NCBI GenBank assembly: GCA_015179025.1
Contig: WHUX01000257.1
Location: 1-64,000 of the forward strand
From: Terfezia claveryi
Taxonomy: Eukaryota > Ascomycota > Pezizomycetes > Pezizales > Pezizaceae
Length of the DNA: 64,000 bases
Reading direction: 5' to 3'
Below the pieces are notes generated by a model. The model ran no database searches, was not told the origin of the DNA, and saw only the letters and a program-made list of their open reading frames with translations. Position numbers and translations under genes: made by a program. Below are positions 33,275-43,429 of this stretch, in pieces (position 1 is the stretch's first letter; every line of letters begins with the position of its first letter).

Positions 33275-33975
33275 TGTAACACGGACTTAGGGGACAAGGC
33301 GACCAAGGGGTACACCTGGGTAGGGGGCAAGTGGCAAGGGGCAAGGGGTAGGGGGCAAAGGGGGTCGCACACGTAGGAACAGCTACGTGTGTGATTCAGA
33401 GCAATAGGAAGCTGTCACGGACACCCATCACAGCTGTCACGGACGATGTCACGGAAGGCAAGACACGCGGAAGCTCTTGCCGCGTGTGTTAGAGTTGACG
33501 AGGGGGGGTTCGCGAGATTGGAGACTGAGTTACGGAGGCGAGACAAGGCCAGGAGGTGTACGAGGGAGGTGCACCAATCGTGAGGAGGAAGCAAGGCCTG
33601 AATTGAGCATACAAGACATTGGATAGGGATCCAATGACAGTATGAGGGCAAGGGACTATATATACATATTGGCTTATCGAGCCAAGGCTGACAATGGGAA
33701 TAAGCTTCCCGAGATAGACAACCCGAAGACCATGTTAATTCCCCTATCACCTACGATCGTAGGTGATGACAAAGACCATGTCAATTCCCCTATCACCTGC
33801 GATCGCAGGTGATGACAAAGACAATGGTGACAATAATGAGAGTCGGACGAGAAGCTGTCCGACTCTCAAACAGGAACGAAGAGAGATAACAATGAGCAAT
33901 AACAATAAGAATAACAACGACACTCGAACAGATCTGTTCGAGTGTCAAAACAAGACTAAGAACACCGTTGTGACA
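33275..33975 (-). mobile_element. Solo LTR with perfect 5-bp target duplication
   Basis: Same family as the LTRs at 553-1073 and 56,221-56,755. The termini on the plus strand are TGTAACACGG and CGTTGTGACA. GTATG occurs on both sides (33,270-33,274 and 33,976-33,980). At 701 bp it is longer than its 521- and 535-bp relatives because of added palindromic units. Frames inside it are rejected. It is hardly RIP-mutated, so it is younger or better protected than the 56-kb copy. Confidence 0.92.
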
Positions 33976-34195
33976 GTATGAGCCGGCTCGAGCCGGCTCG
34001 TGACAATTGCAAGAGTAAATAAAAGTACCTAGATCACCATGTATACTACATATCTGTGTAGGTCAAGGAAAATAAAAAAGATGCAGAGATATGAAAGATA
34101 TGGATATAAACAGACATAGAAATAGGAAGAATCAATTTCAACCCTCATCGCCAACCTATATTCCGCAGTGAAACCGGACGATACATGGGACTGTA

Positions 34196-34690
34196 ATATT
34201 GTAGTAACCGAAGCATATTGTGAGTTTCAACCATAGTGAGATATAGCGGCGATCTCATTAACTTTGGCAGTTTTCTTCTCTTATGTTGTCTCATGTTTGT
34301 AGGCATGGTTGGTCATGTCAGATGTAGTTGTAGATGTTGCTGCTACTTTCCATAGCAATAGATGTGGTGACGTGATGGCTCATCCTGAATTGACTCCCGA
34401 TTAATAAATAGCCTACGACTATAGAGATAGTTGTTAACCGACAAGATCCAGGGCCAAATACTTGTATAAGCATCTTGTAAGATATTCATAACGGGTGTAA
34501 TGAACTCCTAGACTGCTGGTGGAGGTTATATCATTGAGGTTTATAAAAGGAATAGAAGGTAAGGGTGGGACTACAAAGTATTTTGAGGATTTCCACTCCC
34601 CGAGTACCTTCTGTATTTTGCAGTTGCAATGACCTTCGGGCTCGAGACGAGGCTCGAGCTTATGTAACCGTAAGCTCAGCCCGTACCCAG
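34196..34690 (+). repeat. Duplicated segment, copy 2
   Basis: Partner of 31,615-32,060. After the shared part the two loci diverge, so what follows (34,793-35,376 here, 32.1-33.0 kb there) is not obviously homologous. Confidence 0.7.
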
Positions 34691-34792
34691 GCGTATTAGC
34701 TTATCAAAGGTGAGGATTGCGTCATTAGTCGCCTCAATATATCCTTCCAAAGTAGCTAGTGCTTGAAGATATTGTTGCCCACTATTGAAGCC

Positions 34793-35185
34793 TTATGAAG
34801 CCTCAATAGTCAATAGGTTGGATTTTGCAATTTGGATCAAGGTGAGGAAGCCCCAACTCACCCATCCATACCAGAGTGCCCAGGAGGCTGCTACTCTGGC
34901 AAGAGTTGGGGTGGGCTTGTCGGTAGCATGGTATGCTTGGTAGAGGTCAACTACCGGTATGGCCTTTTGTTGTTCATGGCCCAGCGCACTATTCATGTAC
35001 AGTCCCATCCAAATGACATAATATTGTTTTGGAATTCTGTCCGGATTGTAGTTGCGCGAACGGACATTCGCAGAGGCATCTTCCACCCGCCACTCAATAG
35101 TCAGTGGTGGGACCAGGATCATTATACTTTGTCCTGGGGGGGGTGTTCCATACGTAGCCAGTACTCGGTGGCGGGTTCCTTCCAT
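34793..35185 (-). CDS. Hypothetical protein, 130 aa
   Basis: ATG at 35,183-35,185; the frame is uninterrupted and ends at 34,793. The N-terminal half is Pro/Arg-rich (TPPPGQSIMILVPPLTIEWR), the middle hydrophilic, and residues about 95-120 form a Trp-rich hydrophobic stretch (SWALWYGWVSWGFLTL) that could be a membrane segment. A second minus-strand frame (35,122-35,376, ATG-started) overlaps its start. Composition is not AT-skewed, so a real gene or recent pseudogene is plausible. No relatives recognised. Confidence 0.4.
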   Translation of the reverse strand: MEGTRHRVLATYGTPPPGQSIMILVPPLTIEWRVEDASANVRSRNYNPDRIPKQYYVIWMGLYMNSALGHEQQKAIPVVDLYQAYHATDKPTPTLARVAASWALWYGWVSWGFLTLIQIAKSNLLTIEAS

Positions 35186-35532
35186 AGCGCCAAGATCCCG
35201 CCTGAAATATATTGGGAGTAATTGACAAGCATCATTGAGAGTTGGTAGTGCGAGAGGGATGTTCGTGTGGGAGGCATGGTGCTGTAGGGCGGGAAGAGGT
35301 GCGAGAGGGGAGTTGGTGTTTGTATTGCTCGTCGTAGGCGGGTACCTGGACGTGGCAACATGTAAATAGTAGGCACAGAACTGTGGACGTGTCTGCTTGG
35401 TCAGGCCCTCCGACCTTGTATTCCTGAAGCCTATGCTAGCGCAAGTCAGACTAATGCTAACGTGAGTACATAGGACCTTGGAGCCCTAGTCGTGCCTCCA
35501 TGGGGCTTCCTACCATAGCACCCAGCACCAGC

Positions 35533-35592
35533 AGCCAGTGCCCAGCGCCCAGTGCCTAGTGCCCAGTGCCCAGTGCCCAGTGCCTAGTACAC
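35533..35592. repeat. 10-bp tandem repeat CAGTGCCCAG
   Basis: About six copies of an AGTGCCCAGTGCC-type unit with GCCTAG variants. It lies in the non-coding interval downstream of the gene at 36,118-37,524. Confidence 0.8.
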
Positions 35593-36117
35593 GGTTCTGG
35601 CCTAGTGACCCTGCGAGAGGCTTGTGTCAACCATCTAGTCGGGTGTGGGAGTCGTGCGAGGTGGAAGTGACATCAGTGGAGAGAGTGTCAGAGTGGTTTC
35701 AATTTCATGTATGTAAGTAAGAGAGGGGTACAGTGACCGGCCCGGAGGAGGACTTAATCGCTGACAAGGTAGGATACAGCCTTTCATCATAACTAGATCA
35801 GTTTGATAACATGAATTGTTCGATACAAACGAAAAGAAAGACTTGATTTATGAGCTCCCCAACCAGACTACCAGCCAATCCAACTCAAAACTCACTCACA
35901 TACAATTGAACAAGTTGGAAGGGAAAAGAAAATGCCAAAATTCTACAACCATGACAAAATGTCAGTTGCAAAAATTGTCTAAAGCATGAAAATACAGATG
36001 CAAAGCGCAAGCCTAAAACAGAAATAGAGATGCAAAGCGCAAGCTAAACCAAACCAAGTACCTAGTCCAGAGAATGATCTTTTCCCATTGCACGGGACAA
36101 CTTTCAAGCCATGAACC

Positions 36118-37524
36118 TCACCTTGGGCCCATGTAGTGCTTGAACAGGCTTGCAATGTCGTGGTTAATGGCCTGTCTGAGTGAATCAGAGTTCTCCGCAA
36201 CTGTCTTCGTCAGTTGGGCGACCTGTTCCTTTGTGTAGTCATTCGCAGCAACAACCTTGTCGTCTGTGTATTGTATTGCCTGCCTAAACCTGTCGTCTGT
36301 GTATGCTTCCGCTGCTTTTGCCGCATCTACAATGCTCAATGCAGCGTCTTCGGCAAAATTTTCGGCAGCTTGGACCCTCCGCTGGGCGTCTGTAGCCATA
36401 TCTCGAGCCCTGTCGGCTGTGGAAACAACGTTCGTTACAGTGGCCATTGCATCCTCTAGCTTACTGTCTATGTCTTGCAAAGCCTCCCTGACTCCTTGAG
36501 CATCGGCCTTCTTTAGTGCCAGGCCTTCGACCATGCTTTCCAACTTCTTTCTCTGATCCCCCTCAGCTTTGACTGCCAGTTCCAGCCTGTCGGCTGTGGA
36601 AACAACGTTCGTTACAGCGGCCATTGCATCCTCTAGCTTACTGTCTATGTCTTGCAAAGCCTCCCTGACTCCTTGAGCATCGGCCTTCTTTAGTGCCAGA
36701 CCTTCGACCATGCTTTCCAACTTCTTTCTCTGAGCTTCCTCAGCTTTGACTGCCAGTTCCAGCTCTGCCAGCCGATTATCAGTCAGTTTTTGCTTCCTCA
36801 ACCGCTCGCGCCGTATATAGGTATCCCGTGCGCTCCGAATGATCTCCCAGAGCCAGAAGGATGTGAGTTCTGGATGCACAGGGATCATTGTGGTGTTCAC
36901 GGTGAGGGCCCTACTCTCTACTAGGCCTTCCAATGAAACATCACGAGTCGCAAAGAGCAGGATCTCGGCTAACTGGAGCTTTAAGCCGGTAGACCCTGTC
37001 ACTGTGAATTTGGTCCTTGCGTTCTGCCCATCCTCATCCAACCATCCAATTTGAGTCTTATAATATTTCTCTGCAGCCTCTTGAATGTCTCTGTAACGCT
37101 GATTTGCTTGTGATGCAGCAGCAGGGTTATCAAAGGACGTCAATCCCAAAAAGACCCATCGGCAATCCTGCACCCAGTATGACACCCAGTCGTATGGCCC
37201 ATGGCCAGGGCTGCGAAGGCTGCCAGATTCGCGGATGGTGCCCAGAATCCGAGTGACAAGATCAAAATGCTCTTGACGGATGCGAGGTAGTGAGTTACAT
37301 ATGGCCCGTTTTCCGGGACCACCTGGCTTGGTTAAAGCGGTGGGGTTTGCGTTTGGGTATATGAACTGTAGAGTAGTATAACCAGAGTCGCGGAAGCGCG
37401 GGGGTAAGCCTGCCCAGGGTGGATGGCATATACGCTGTTTTATTGGTGGTTCCCGTAAGGACAGCCGGGCAAGCATCAACTCAGAGCCAGGTTGAAGGGG
37501 GTTTGGTTCGGCGCTCTGACTCAT
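36118..37524 (-). CDS. Intact 468-aa protein: unknown N-terminal domain plus duplicated coiled coil
   Basis: The first ATG in frame is at 37,522-37,524 (MSQSAEPNPLQPG); an upstream TTG extension is not credible. The frame runs without a stop to TGA at 36,118. Residues 1-230 form a globular-looking region rich in Trp and Tyr (YDWVSYWVQDCRWVFLGLTS) with no recognised family. Residues about 230-255 are strongly basic. Two consecutive 59-residue copies follow (about 255-313 and 314-372 from this start; DNA 36,586-36,762 and 36,409-36,585) that differ at only three residues (EA/GD and A/T). An Ala-rich helical tail with YTDDRFRQAIQYTDDKV ends MGPR. No signal peptide or membrane segment is seen. 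Upstream lies a tandemly duplicated leader with apparent introns. Unlike everything around it the gene shows no RIP damage. Function unknown. Confidence 0.85.
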   Translation of the reverse strand: MSQSAEPNPLQPGSELMLARLSLREPPIKQRICHPPWAGLPPRFRDSGYTTLQFIYPNANPTALTKPGGPGKRAICNSLPRIRQEHFDLVTRILGTIRESGSLRSPGHGPYDWVSYWVQDCRWVFLGLTSFDNPAAASQANQRYRDIQEAAEKYYKTQIGWLDEDGQNARTKFTVTGSTGLKLQLAEILLFATRDVSLEGLVESRALTVNTTMIPVHPELTSFWLWEIIRSARDTYIRRERLRKQKLTDNRLAELELAVKAEEAQRKKLESMVEGLALKKADAQGVREALQDIDSKLEDAMAAVTNVVSTADRLELAVKAEGDQRKKLESMVEGLALKKADAQGVREALQDIDSKLEDAMATVTNVVSTADRARDMATDAQRRVQAAENFAEDAALSIVDAAKAAEAYTDDRFRQAIQYTDDKVVAANDYTKEQVAQLTKTVAENSDSLRQAINHDIASLFKHYMGPR

Positions 37525-37539
37525 GAGGAAGGTAAACAG

Positions 37540-38095
37540 GACCAATGGTGCTGAGTTTTTAATGGGTAAAGAATTAGTAGCTCTTCACCGATGTCAGCAT
37601 ATTGAGATGCATACCTATTGATCAATTTGAGAGTAGGTGAATATCCTGAGCCTTTACTCTTTTGAAGTATAATCTGGGGAACACAAACACAAAGCTGTTA
37701 GGTAACTATCTTTGCACATGCCCTACAATTAGAATGCCAACCTGTGGATGACTTGGAGCCCCTGTGAATCACCTGTAGTTTCTGCGTTCTCAATGTGATC
37801 TTGGGTAGTCAAACACGAGACCAATGGTGTTGACTTTCTAATGGGTAAAAGGATCAGCAGCTCTTCACCCGAGTTCAGCATATTGGGATACATACCTCTT
37901 GGTGACTTTAGAAGAGCCTATGGCTTCTTTCTTGCGTATGATCTGGGGAACAAACACAATGCTGTTAGGTCACACTAGGTTTGCACCTTCTCGGCCACAT
38001 TCATCACATAAGAATGCTAACCTGTCAATGGACGTGAATGAATCCCTTGAAGTTTCTGCGTTGTGAATGTGGTATTGGGTAGGCAAACAAGAAAT
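37540..38095 (-). promoter_or_regulatory. Tandemly duplicated leader (about 280-bp unit) with intron-like signals
   Basis: Two diverged copies, 37,540-37,815 and 37,820-38,095, share ACCAATGGTGxTGA, CTAATGGGTAAA, AGCAGCTCTTCACC and GAATGCxAACCTG. Read minus, each contains an acceptor CCCCAG followed by a short exon-like piece (59 and 47 nt) ending in AG before GTATGC/GTATGT. A last acceptor, AAACTCAG, lies about 22 nt before the gene's ATG. This looks like a multi-intron 5' untranslated leader made by tandem duplication. The exon pieces are open in one frame but do not join the gene's frame. Confidence 0.55.
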
Positions 38096-38199
38096 ATCAG
38101 AGAGTCTGGGTGTTATTAGACCTAGATTTCGTGGTTGTTTGGGGAAATAAATGTGCCAACAAGACTAGAAATAAATCAACACTACGAGAATAGGATCAA

Positions 38200-38460
38200 C
38201 AACAGGGTACTGAATAGCTAGCTGGTTGCACAACCTACTTATCCGTAGAGTACAACCAGACTACCATAGAGTGCAACCAGACTATCTCGTAGAGATTGAA
38301 TAGCTAGTCTGGTTGCACTACCCCTAGTCTGGTTGGCACAACCCCCCCTTACTACCCTCTGCAACCAGACTAGGTCTGATCAAACTACCTTACCCAGACT
38401 ACTACCTTACCCAGACTACTACCTTACTACCCCTCGCAGTAGTCTGGTTGGCACAACGAC
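38200..38460. repeat. Cluster of TAGTCTGGTTG-type repeat ends
   Basis: At least eight direct or inverted copies of CTAGTCTGGTTGGCACAA / GTGCAACCAGACTA occur in 260 bp. The same termini bound the 57-bp hairpin at 43,252-43,308 and recur through 43-49 kb, so this is probably a stack of small inverted-repeat elements. No coding sequence. Confidence 0.65.
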
Positions 38461-38844
38461 CTCTGAAAGAGGGTCTGGCACTAAACTTTTATTTTTTGTA
38501 TGGCGCCAGTGGCAAACTGGCGTCTTGGCTTTTAGTATGCAACTAGATGTAAAAAAGACCATTTTCTTAGGCCACTTTCCTGTAGACTACATCATCGCTG
38601 CCTCCAATCAAATTGCATTACCGTCCCAGTGTCGCTGCGTAGTTTTCTGTGCCAACCAGAGTATGCTGTGTAGCTGTAAACAACAACTCCAAACCAATTC
38701 GAAGCTTATGGAGTTCTTCTGATGTCGTACAAATAATAACAGGGTTACGAGTAGCAGCTTCCTGCGGCGACTCGGAATGAACAGATGTATGACCAACTGT
38801 GGTATGACCAGTCAAGAATCACTTCATCTAACGAATAAGAAGAA

Positions 38845-39310
38845 TATGTACGTACGTGTGAGAGTATGTGTGAATGTATGTGTGGAGAGGTGTATATCTA
38901 TATGTGTATATGTATGTATGCATCTGTATGTGCTGAAAGCTTCTATTATTATAGACAGTACATAAAAGGCATCTTCGATATGTTGGGTGACGAGTGAGGA
39001 TTGTGGAACGAGTGGTGGTAAAACTTGTGACGAAAGTGGCGTCACTTGCAAGCACATGCGAATTCAGGCATCCTGAGCATGCGAATTCAGACATCTCGAG
39101 CATGCGAATGCAGACATCTCGAGCATATGCTAGTGAAAAACTTGGGTGAAGAAGTCAAAGAAAACCAGACTAAGCGAAGAAGCCAAAAATTTTAGTGCAG
39201 AAGCCAAAGTTGTTAGCCATGTTTAATCGAAGAAGCCAAATTTTTAGTGAAGAAGCCAAAGTTGTTAGCCAAGTTTTAGCGAAGGAGCCAGAATTCGCAC
39301 GAGGCAAGTT
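38845..39310. repeat. Three adjoining minisatellites
   Basis: 38,845-38,940 is a GTATGTGTG/TATATG-type microsatellite. 39,056-39,126 has three units of GCATGCGAATTCAGACATCT, the same family as the array at 40,955. 39,170-39,300 has about four imperfect units of GAAGAAGCCAAAGTTGTTAG. Confidence 0.8.
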
Positions 39311-39397
39311 TTTATTGAGCTTCGTTATGTCGTAAGAATTCTCTATATTATTGTGTGCCAATGTTGCACAGTGGGGTTATTTGTGCCAACCAGACTA

Positions 39398-39532
39398 GGG
39401 TTATTTCTTATCGATAAGACTCTCTTTGTGGCTTAGTGCGTCGCTAGATATGTACAAGCCTATTATGGTGACTAAGCGAGAAAAACAAGAATATTCTAGT
39501 AATCCAAAATATGCTTATTTACTATGTGGGAC
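39398..39532 (+). repeat. Dispersed repeat, copy 2 of 2
   Basis: Partner of 3274-3403. An ATG frame that begins inside its right end (39,524-39,736) is not recognised and is left uncalled. Confidence 0.65.
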
Positions 39533-39989
39533 CGGCGGAGGTATGCTTGTATCCGATGTATGCTGATATCAGGTATGCTTGTATCGAGCGTCATCTGTAC
39601 CCCGCTTCCCGCAACTAGCAGAGGAACCCCTATGACACCAGCCAAAAAGGTTCTTCAGGTTCCTGTTAGTCACTCTGTTATGTCCTCAATGCCTCCCTGT
39701 CGTCGTGTAACTAGATCTCGCGTCTCTCGTAAATAGGCCAAATTGTTGCATTTCCCCGTGTTGTTGCATTAGGCTAGTCATTAGGCCGCGATGTACTGTA
39801 TCTGATAGAACGTCTCATTCCTCTATCCTCCCATGATCCCGTTCTCTGAGATCATGTTCACGTATATCTACATCATGCCAAGCCCGCTAACCTAGTCGGC
39901 TCTGCCATATACAGTAGGCCCTGCATATGCCGTACATTACGCTCGAGCGCCAGAGGGTCTTGGCATGAGACTATGCCGTACATGTGGTA

Positions 39990-40260
39990 CTAACAGTATC
40001 GTTGTCCTGCTTAATAAGTATATTCAGTTTTAGCGAGGCAGCCTTGGCCGTGCTACTACAGTTAGGCTTATGCCACTACAGCGTGAAGCTCCGAGCTCGG
40101 AGGCCCTGATGACAAATCGTTGGCCTATGTAATAAGTCTGGTGCTACCCGGTTAGTCTCATGCCAAGACCCTACTGCTAGATTGTTCTGTGAGAGAACAG
40201 CCTCCGAGCTCGGAGGCCCTGATGACGTATCGTTGTCCTGCTTAATAAGTATTTTCAGCC
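39990..40260. repeat. Satellite block 1 (CGTTGTCCTGCTTAATAAGT family)
   Basis: Two clear copies of the conserved TATCGTTGTCCTGCTTAATA core (near 40,000 and 40,225) and one degenerate copy near 40,120. Each follows a CCTCCGAGCTCGGAGG-type palindrome. All are in the same direction as blocks 2 and 3. The following 40,260-40,950 has GCGAGCCCATACTGCC-type short repeats and no gene. Confidence 0.8.
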
Positions 40261-40954
40261 TGAGTGAGGCAGGTGCCAACCAGATAGTTGTTCTCGTGCC
40301 AAGACTCTAGGTATCTGTCGCGAAATAATTATTTCTGCTGCGCCAGCTAAGAGTCTGGTAGTAAACACCTCCGAAATTGACTCTAAGTCAGCTCCGAGTT
40401 CGGAGCACAATGCCAACACGCTATGCAATAGGCTAGTGGCTTCGGAGCAGAATATGTAATACAAGCCTCTTATACTGCTGCGAGCGAGCTTATACTGCTC
40501 CCAGCAAGCCCATACTGCCCCGAGCGAGCCCATACTGCCCTATTCCTCTAGAAATAGATCCACTTGTACCCAATTGCTGATCAAATCGCTGCTTCAAAAC
40601 TGTAACACTGTATAGTTGATATCCTATGTATAGGCGCTTATAACCTCCCCTCTTGCCCCTCCCACTCCCCTCCAACTATCATATATGTACACCTGAACTC
40701 CGGAATAGCTTGCTAGCTCCCTAGTTCACAGGTTAAAAAGAATAGCCAAAGAAAATCCTGCTCTAGGAGCAAATCACTGCTCTGAGACTATAATACAGTG
40801 GTAGTTGAATGCATGGAGCAATATAAGCTCAAGGCAATATAAGCTCGCTCGCAGCAATATAGGCTCGTTTGTTTGATAGTTATAGAGCTCGTTCAGCTCG
40901 CTCTGAGGATCTAGAAGCAAGCATCCGGACCATATTGGACAGATTCTAGCCCGA

Positions 40955-41610
40955 GCATGAATACTCATGCTGGAGATGTCTGAATTCACATGTTCGAGAT
41001 GTGTGAATACTCATGCCGGAGATGTCTGAATTCGCATGTTCAAGATGTGTGAATACATATGCCGGAGATATCTGAATTCGCATGTTCGAGATGTCTGAAT
41101 ACACATGTTCAAGATGTGTGAATACATATGCCGGAGATATCTGAATTCGCATGTTCGAGATGTCTGAATACACATGCCGGAGATGTGTGCATACTCATGC
41201 CGGAGATGTGTGAATACTCATGCCGGAGATGTGTGAATATTCGCATGTTCGAGATGTATGAATACACATGCCGGAGATGTATGAATACTCATGCCGGAGA
41301 TGTCTGAATTCACATGTTCGAGATGTCTGAATTCTCATGCTGGAGATGTCTGAATGCTCATGCCGAAGATGTCTGAATGCTCATGCCGGAGATGTCTGAA
41401 TGCTCATGCCGGAGATGTCTGAATGCTCATGCCGGAGATGTCTGAATACACATGCCGGAGATGTCTGAATGCTCATGCCGGAGATGTCTGAATTCGCATG
41501 CCGGAGATGTCTGAATGCTCATGCCGAAGGTCTCTGAATTCTCATGCCGGAGATGTCTGAATGCTCATGCCGGAGATGTCTGAATTCTCATGCCGGAGAT
41601 GTCTGATTCT
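40955..41610. repeat. 23-bp minisatellite (CATGCCGGAGATGTCTGAAT)
   Basis: About 28 head-to-tail units with CATGCCGGAGATGTCTGAA as core; the left half mixes CATGTTCGAGATGTGTGAAT variants and the right half is nearly homogeneous at a 23-bp period. Stray units at 39,056-39,126 and 42,508-42,580 show the array was once longer or has been split. Confidence 0.95.
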
Positions 41611-41789
41611 CTCCATCATGTCCTGTATCTAGTTGCTCTAGGCAATAAATACCTCTTTCCCGAATATCTGCTCGAGTGTAGCTCAGACTGCCTCGCACCT
41701 GCATTTGGATATGTCGCCTCCCATTAGACTCTGGTTTCGCCCAAGTCCCCGTCGCCCCATCTAGACTCTGGTCTCGCCCAAGTCGCCTT

Positions 41790-42335
41790 CTCGCCTCGCT
41801 TACCTTGCTCGCCTCGCTTACCTTGCTCGCCTCGCTTACCTTCCTCGCCTCGCTTACCTTGCTCGCCTCGCTTACCTTGCTCGCCTCGCTTACCTTGCTT
41901 CCCTCGCTTACCTTGCTCGCCTCGCTTACCTTGCTCGCCTCGCTTACCTTGCTCGCTTTGCTTGCCCTGCTCGCTTTGCTTGCCCTGCTCGCTTTGCTTG
42001 CCTTGCTCGCCTTGCTTGCCTTGCCTGCCTCGCTTGCCATGCCTGCCTTGCTTGCCTTGCTTGCCTTGCTTGCCTTGCCTGCCTTGCTTGCCTTGCCTGC
42101 CTCGCTTGCCCTGCTCGCTTTGCTTGCCCTGCTCGCTTTGCTTTCCCTGCTCGCCTTGCTTGCCTTGCCCGCTTTGCTTGCCCTGCTCGCTTTGCTTGCC
42201 TTGCCTGCCTCGCTTGCCTTGCTCGCCTTGCTTGCCTTGCCTGCCTCGCTTACCCTGCTCGCCTTGCTTGCCTTGCTCGCCTCGCTTGCTCGCCTCGCTT
42301 GCCCTGCTTGCCTTGCTCGTGCCTGCCTCGCCCTG
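41790..42335. repeat. 18-bp minisatellite (CTCGCCTCGCTTACCTTG)
   Basis: An 18-bp period with CTCGCCTCGCTTACCTTG at the left grading into CTTGCCTTGCTTGCCTTG at the right. Because 18 is a multiple of 3 it keeps long frames open on both strands (a Ser/Lys/Ala repeat on minus, Leu/Ala on plus). These are treated as repeat artefacts. Confidence 0.92.
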
Positions 42336-42639
42336 CTCGCTCCTGCCTCCCCTCCCATCGGTGGTTTGGATATGTCGTCCCGCTCGACACTGGCCTTGTT
42401 GGAGCTCTGATCTCGCCCCTAGCTCGTAGCCCTCCTAGCTCACCCCCGACACCCGCGTAAGCCCACTTACGCGAGTGCTGGCCTTGCCCCGCCACCGATT
42501 CATTACAATACTCATGTTTGAAATATCTGAATACTCATGCTGGAGACGTGTGAATTCGCATGCCGGAGATGTCTGAATACTCGGCTATCAATATTCAATC
42601 CTATAGTGTATGTTCTCTCCGCTAGGAGTGGAATACCTC

Positions 42640-42900
42640 TATACCCAAACAGGATTGTATGACCTGGAGCAGGACTGGAGCAGGACTGGAGCAGGAGTAG
42701 ATGAGCTGGAGCAAGATTATATGACCTTGAGCAGGATTTTATGAGCCAGAGAATGGTTTTATAGCTCTGAAAGGTCTGCTCTGGGCATTGTGGAGCTGGG
42801 CGGAGCAAAGCAAAAGTATGGGCTAAACAAAGTGCTGTTGTTCTGTGTCAGTATTTGCTCCATTATCATAGGAAAAAAAAAAAAAAAAAAAAAAAAAATA
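42640..42900. repeat. Short GGAGCAGGACT tandem and a 28-nt A-run
   Basis: GGAGCAGGACT-like units (42,660-42,740) are followed by a run of A at 42,871-42,898. The A-run might be the tail of an inserted retro-transcript, but no LINE or SINE body is recognisable upstream. Confidence 0.6.
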
Positions 42901-43009
42901 TGAAATGCAGCTCATAACAACGCTAGTACCTCCGAAACAGGCTATGCACACGCTAACATCTCTGGGAATCTTGGCACCGGAGATGATTTCGGAGATGATT
43001 TCAAAGGTG

Positions 43010-43172
43010 TACCGCATCTACTGGCGAACAATGATCCTTGTCAGTTTAACTGACAGGGACCATTATACCTCAGTAAGCTTGTTACCATCCAACTATTTTA
43101 TCACCTTTACTGCATAAGCTCAACCTATATCTTTAAACTGACAAGGATCGTTATACACCAGTAGATGCGGTA
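43010..43172. mobile_element. TA-flanked inverted-repeat MITE, copy 2
   Basis: Same element as 3455-3626: CCGCATCTACTGG ... CCAGTAGATGCGG with TA on both sides (43,010-43,011 and 43,171-43,172). It is about 9 bp shorter, mainly through loss next to GTCAGTTTAA. Confidence 0.8.
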
Positions 43173-43251
43173 TAGTCCCAGACTCTCTTCTGATTAAATC
43201 GCAGAAGCGAATGCCAAGATCAGGCTAGAGTCTGGGTACAAGTACACCAGA

Positions 43252-43308
43252 TAGTCTGGTTGCATGACCCTCCTCTAGTTTCAGGAGGGGCTAGTGCAAA
43301 CCAGACTA
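43252..43308. repeat. 57-bp hairpin with TAGTCTGGTTGC ends
   Basis: TAGTCTGGTTGCATGACCCT pairs with the right half ending GCAAACCAGACTA, with a second inner stem CCTCCT / AGGAGG. It appears to be a minimal inverted-repeat element; its termini are scattered through 38.2-38.5 and 43.2-49 kb. Confidence 0.65.
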
Positions 43309-43429
43309 CCTCTAGTCTGGTTGGCATAACGACCCTCATAGAGGACCCTCCTCCTGTGTCTAGTCTCAGTCAGTGAAGCAGCCTCCGAACTCTGAGCTAG
43401 TCTGGCTAGCACTAGCCTCTCGTAGAGAG

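Noticed and set aside
33415..33750. Minus-strand 111-codon frame.
   Set aside because: It lies within the solo LTR and shares its origin with the LTR frames at 605-1077.
37525..37545. Seven-residue N-terminal extension of the 36-kb gene.
   Set aside because: It would start at TTG; the first ATG is at 37,522-37,524 and an apparent splice acceptor lies just upstream.
40955..41610. CRISPR-like appearance of regular repeats.
   Set aside because: Units are contiguous 23-mers without unique spacers, in a eukaryotic context.
41588..42358. A 256-codon minus-strand frame (Ser/Lys/Ala repeats) and overlapping plus-strand frames of 201 and 155 codons (Leu/Ala or Pro/Cys).
   Set aside because: All are generated by an 18-bp minisatellite, whose period keeps every frame open. 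No start context or non-repeat domain supports a protein.
42871..42898. A-run as the tail of a SINE or LINE.
   Set aside because: No Pol III boxes, LINE 3' sequence or target duplication could be seen beside it.
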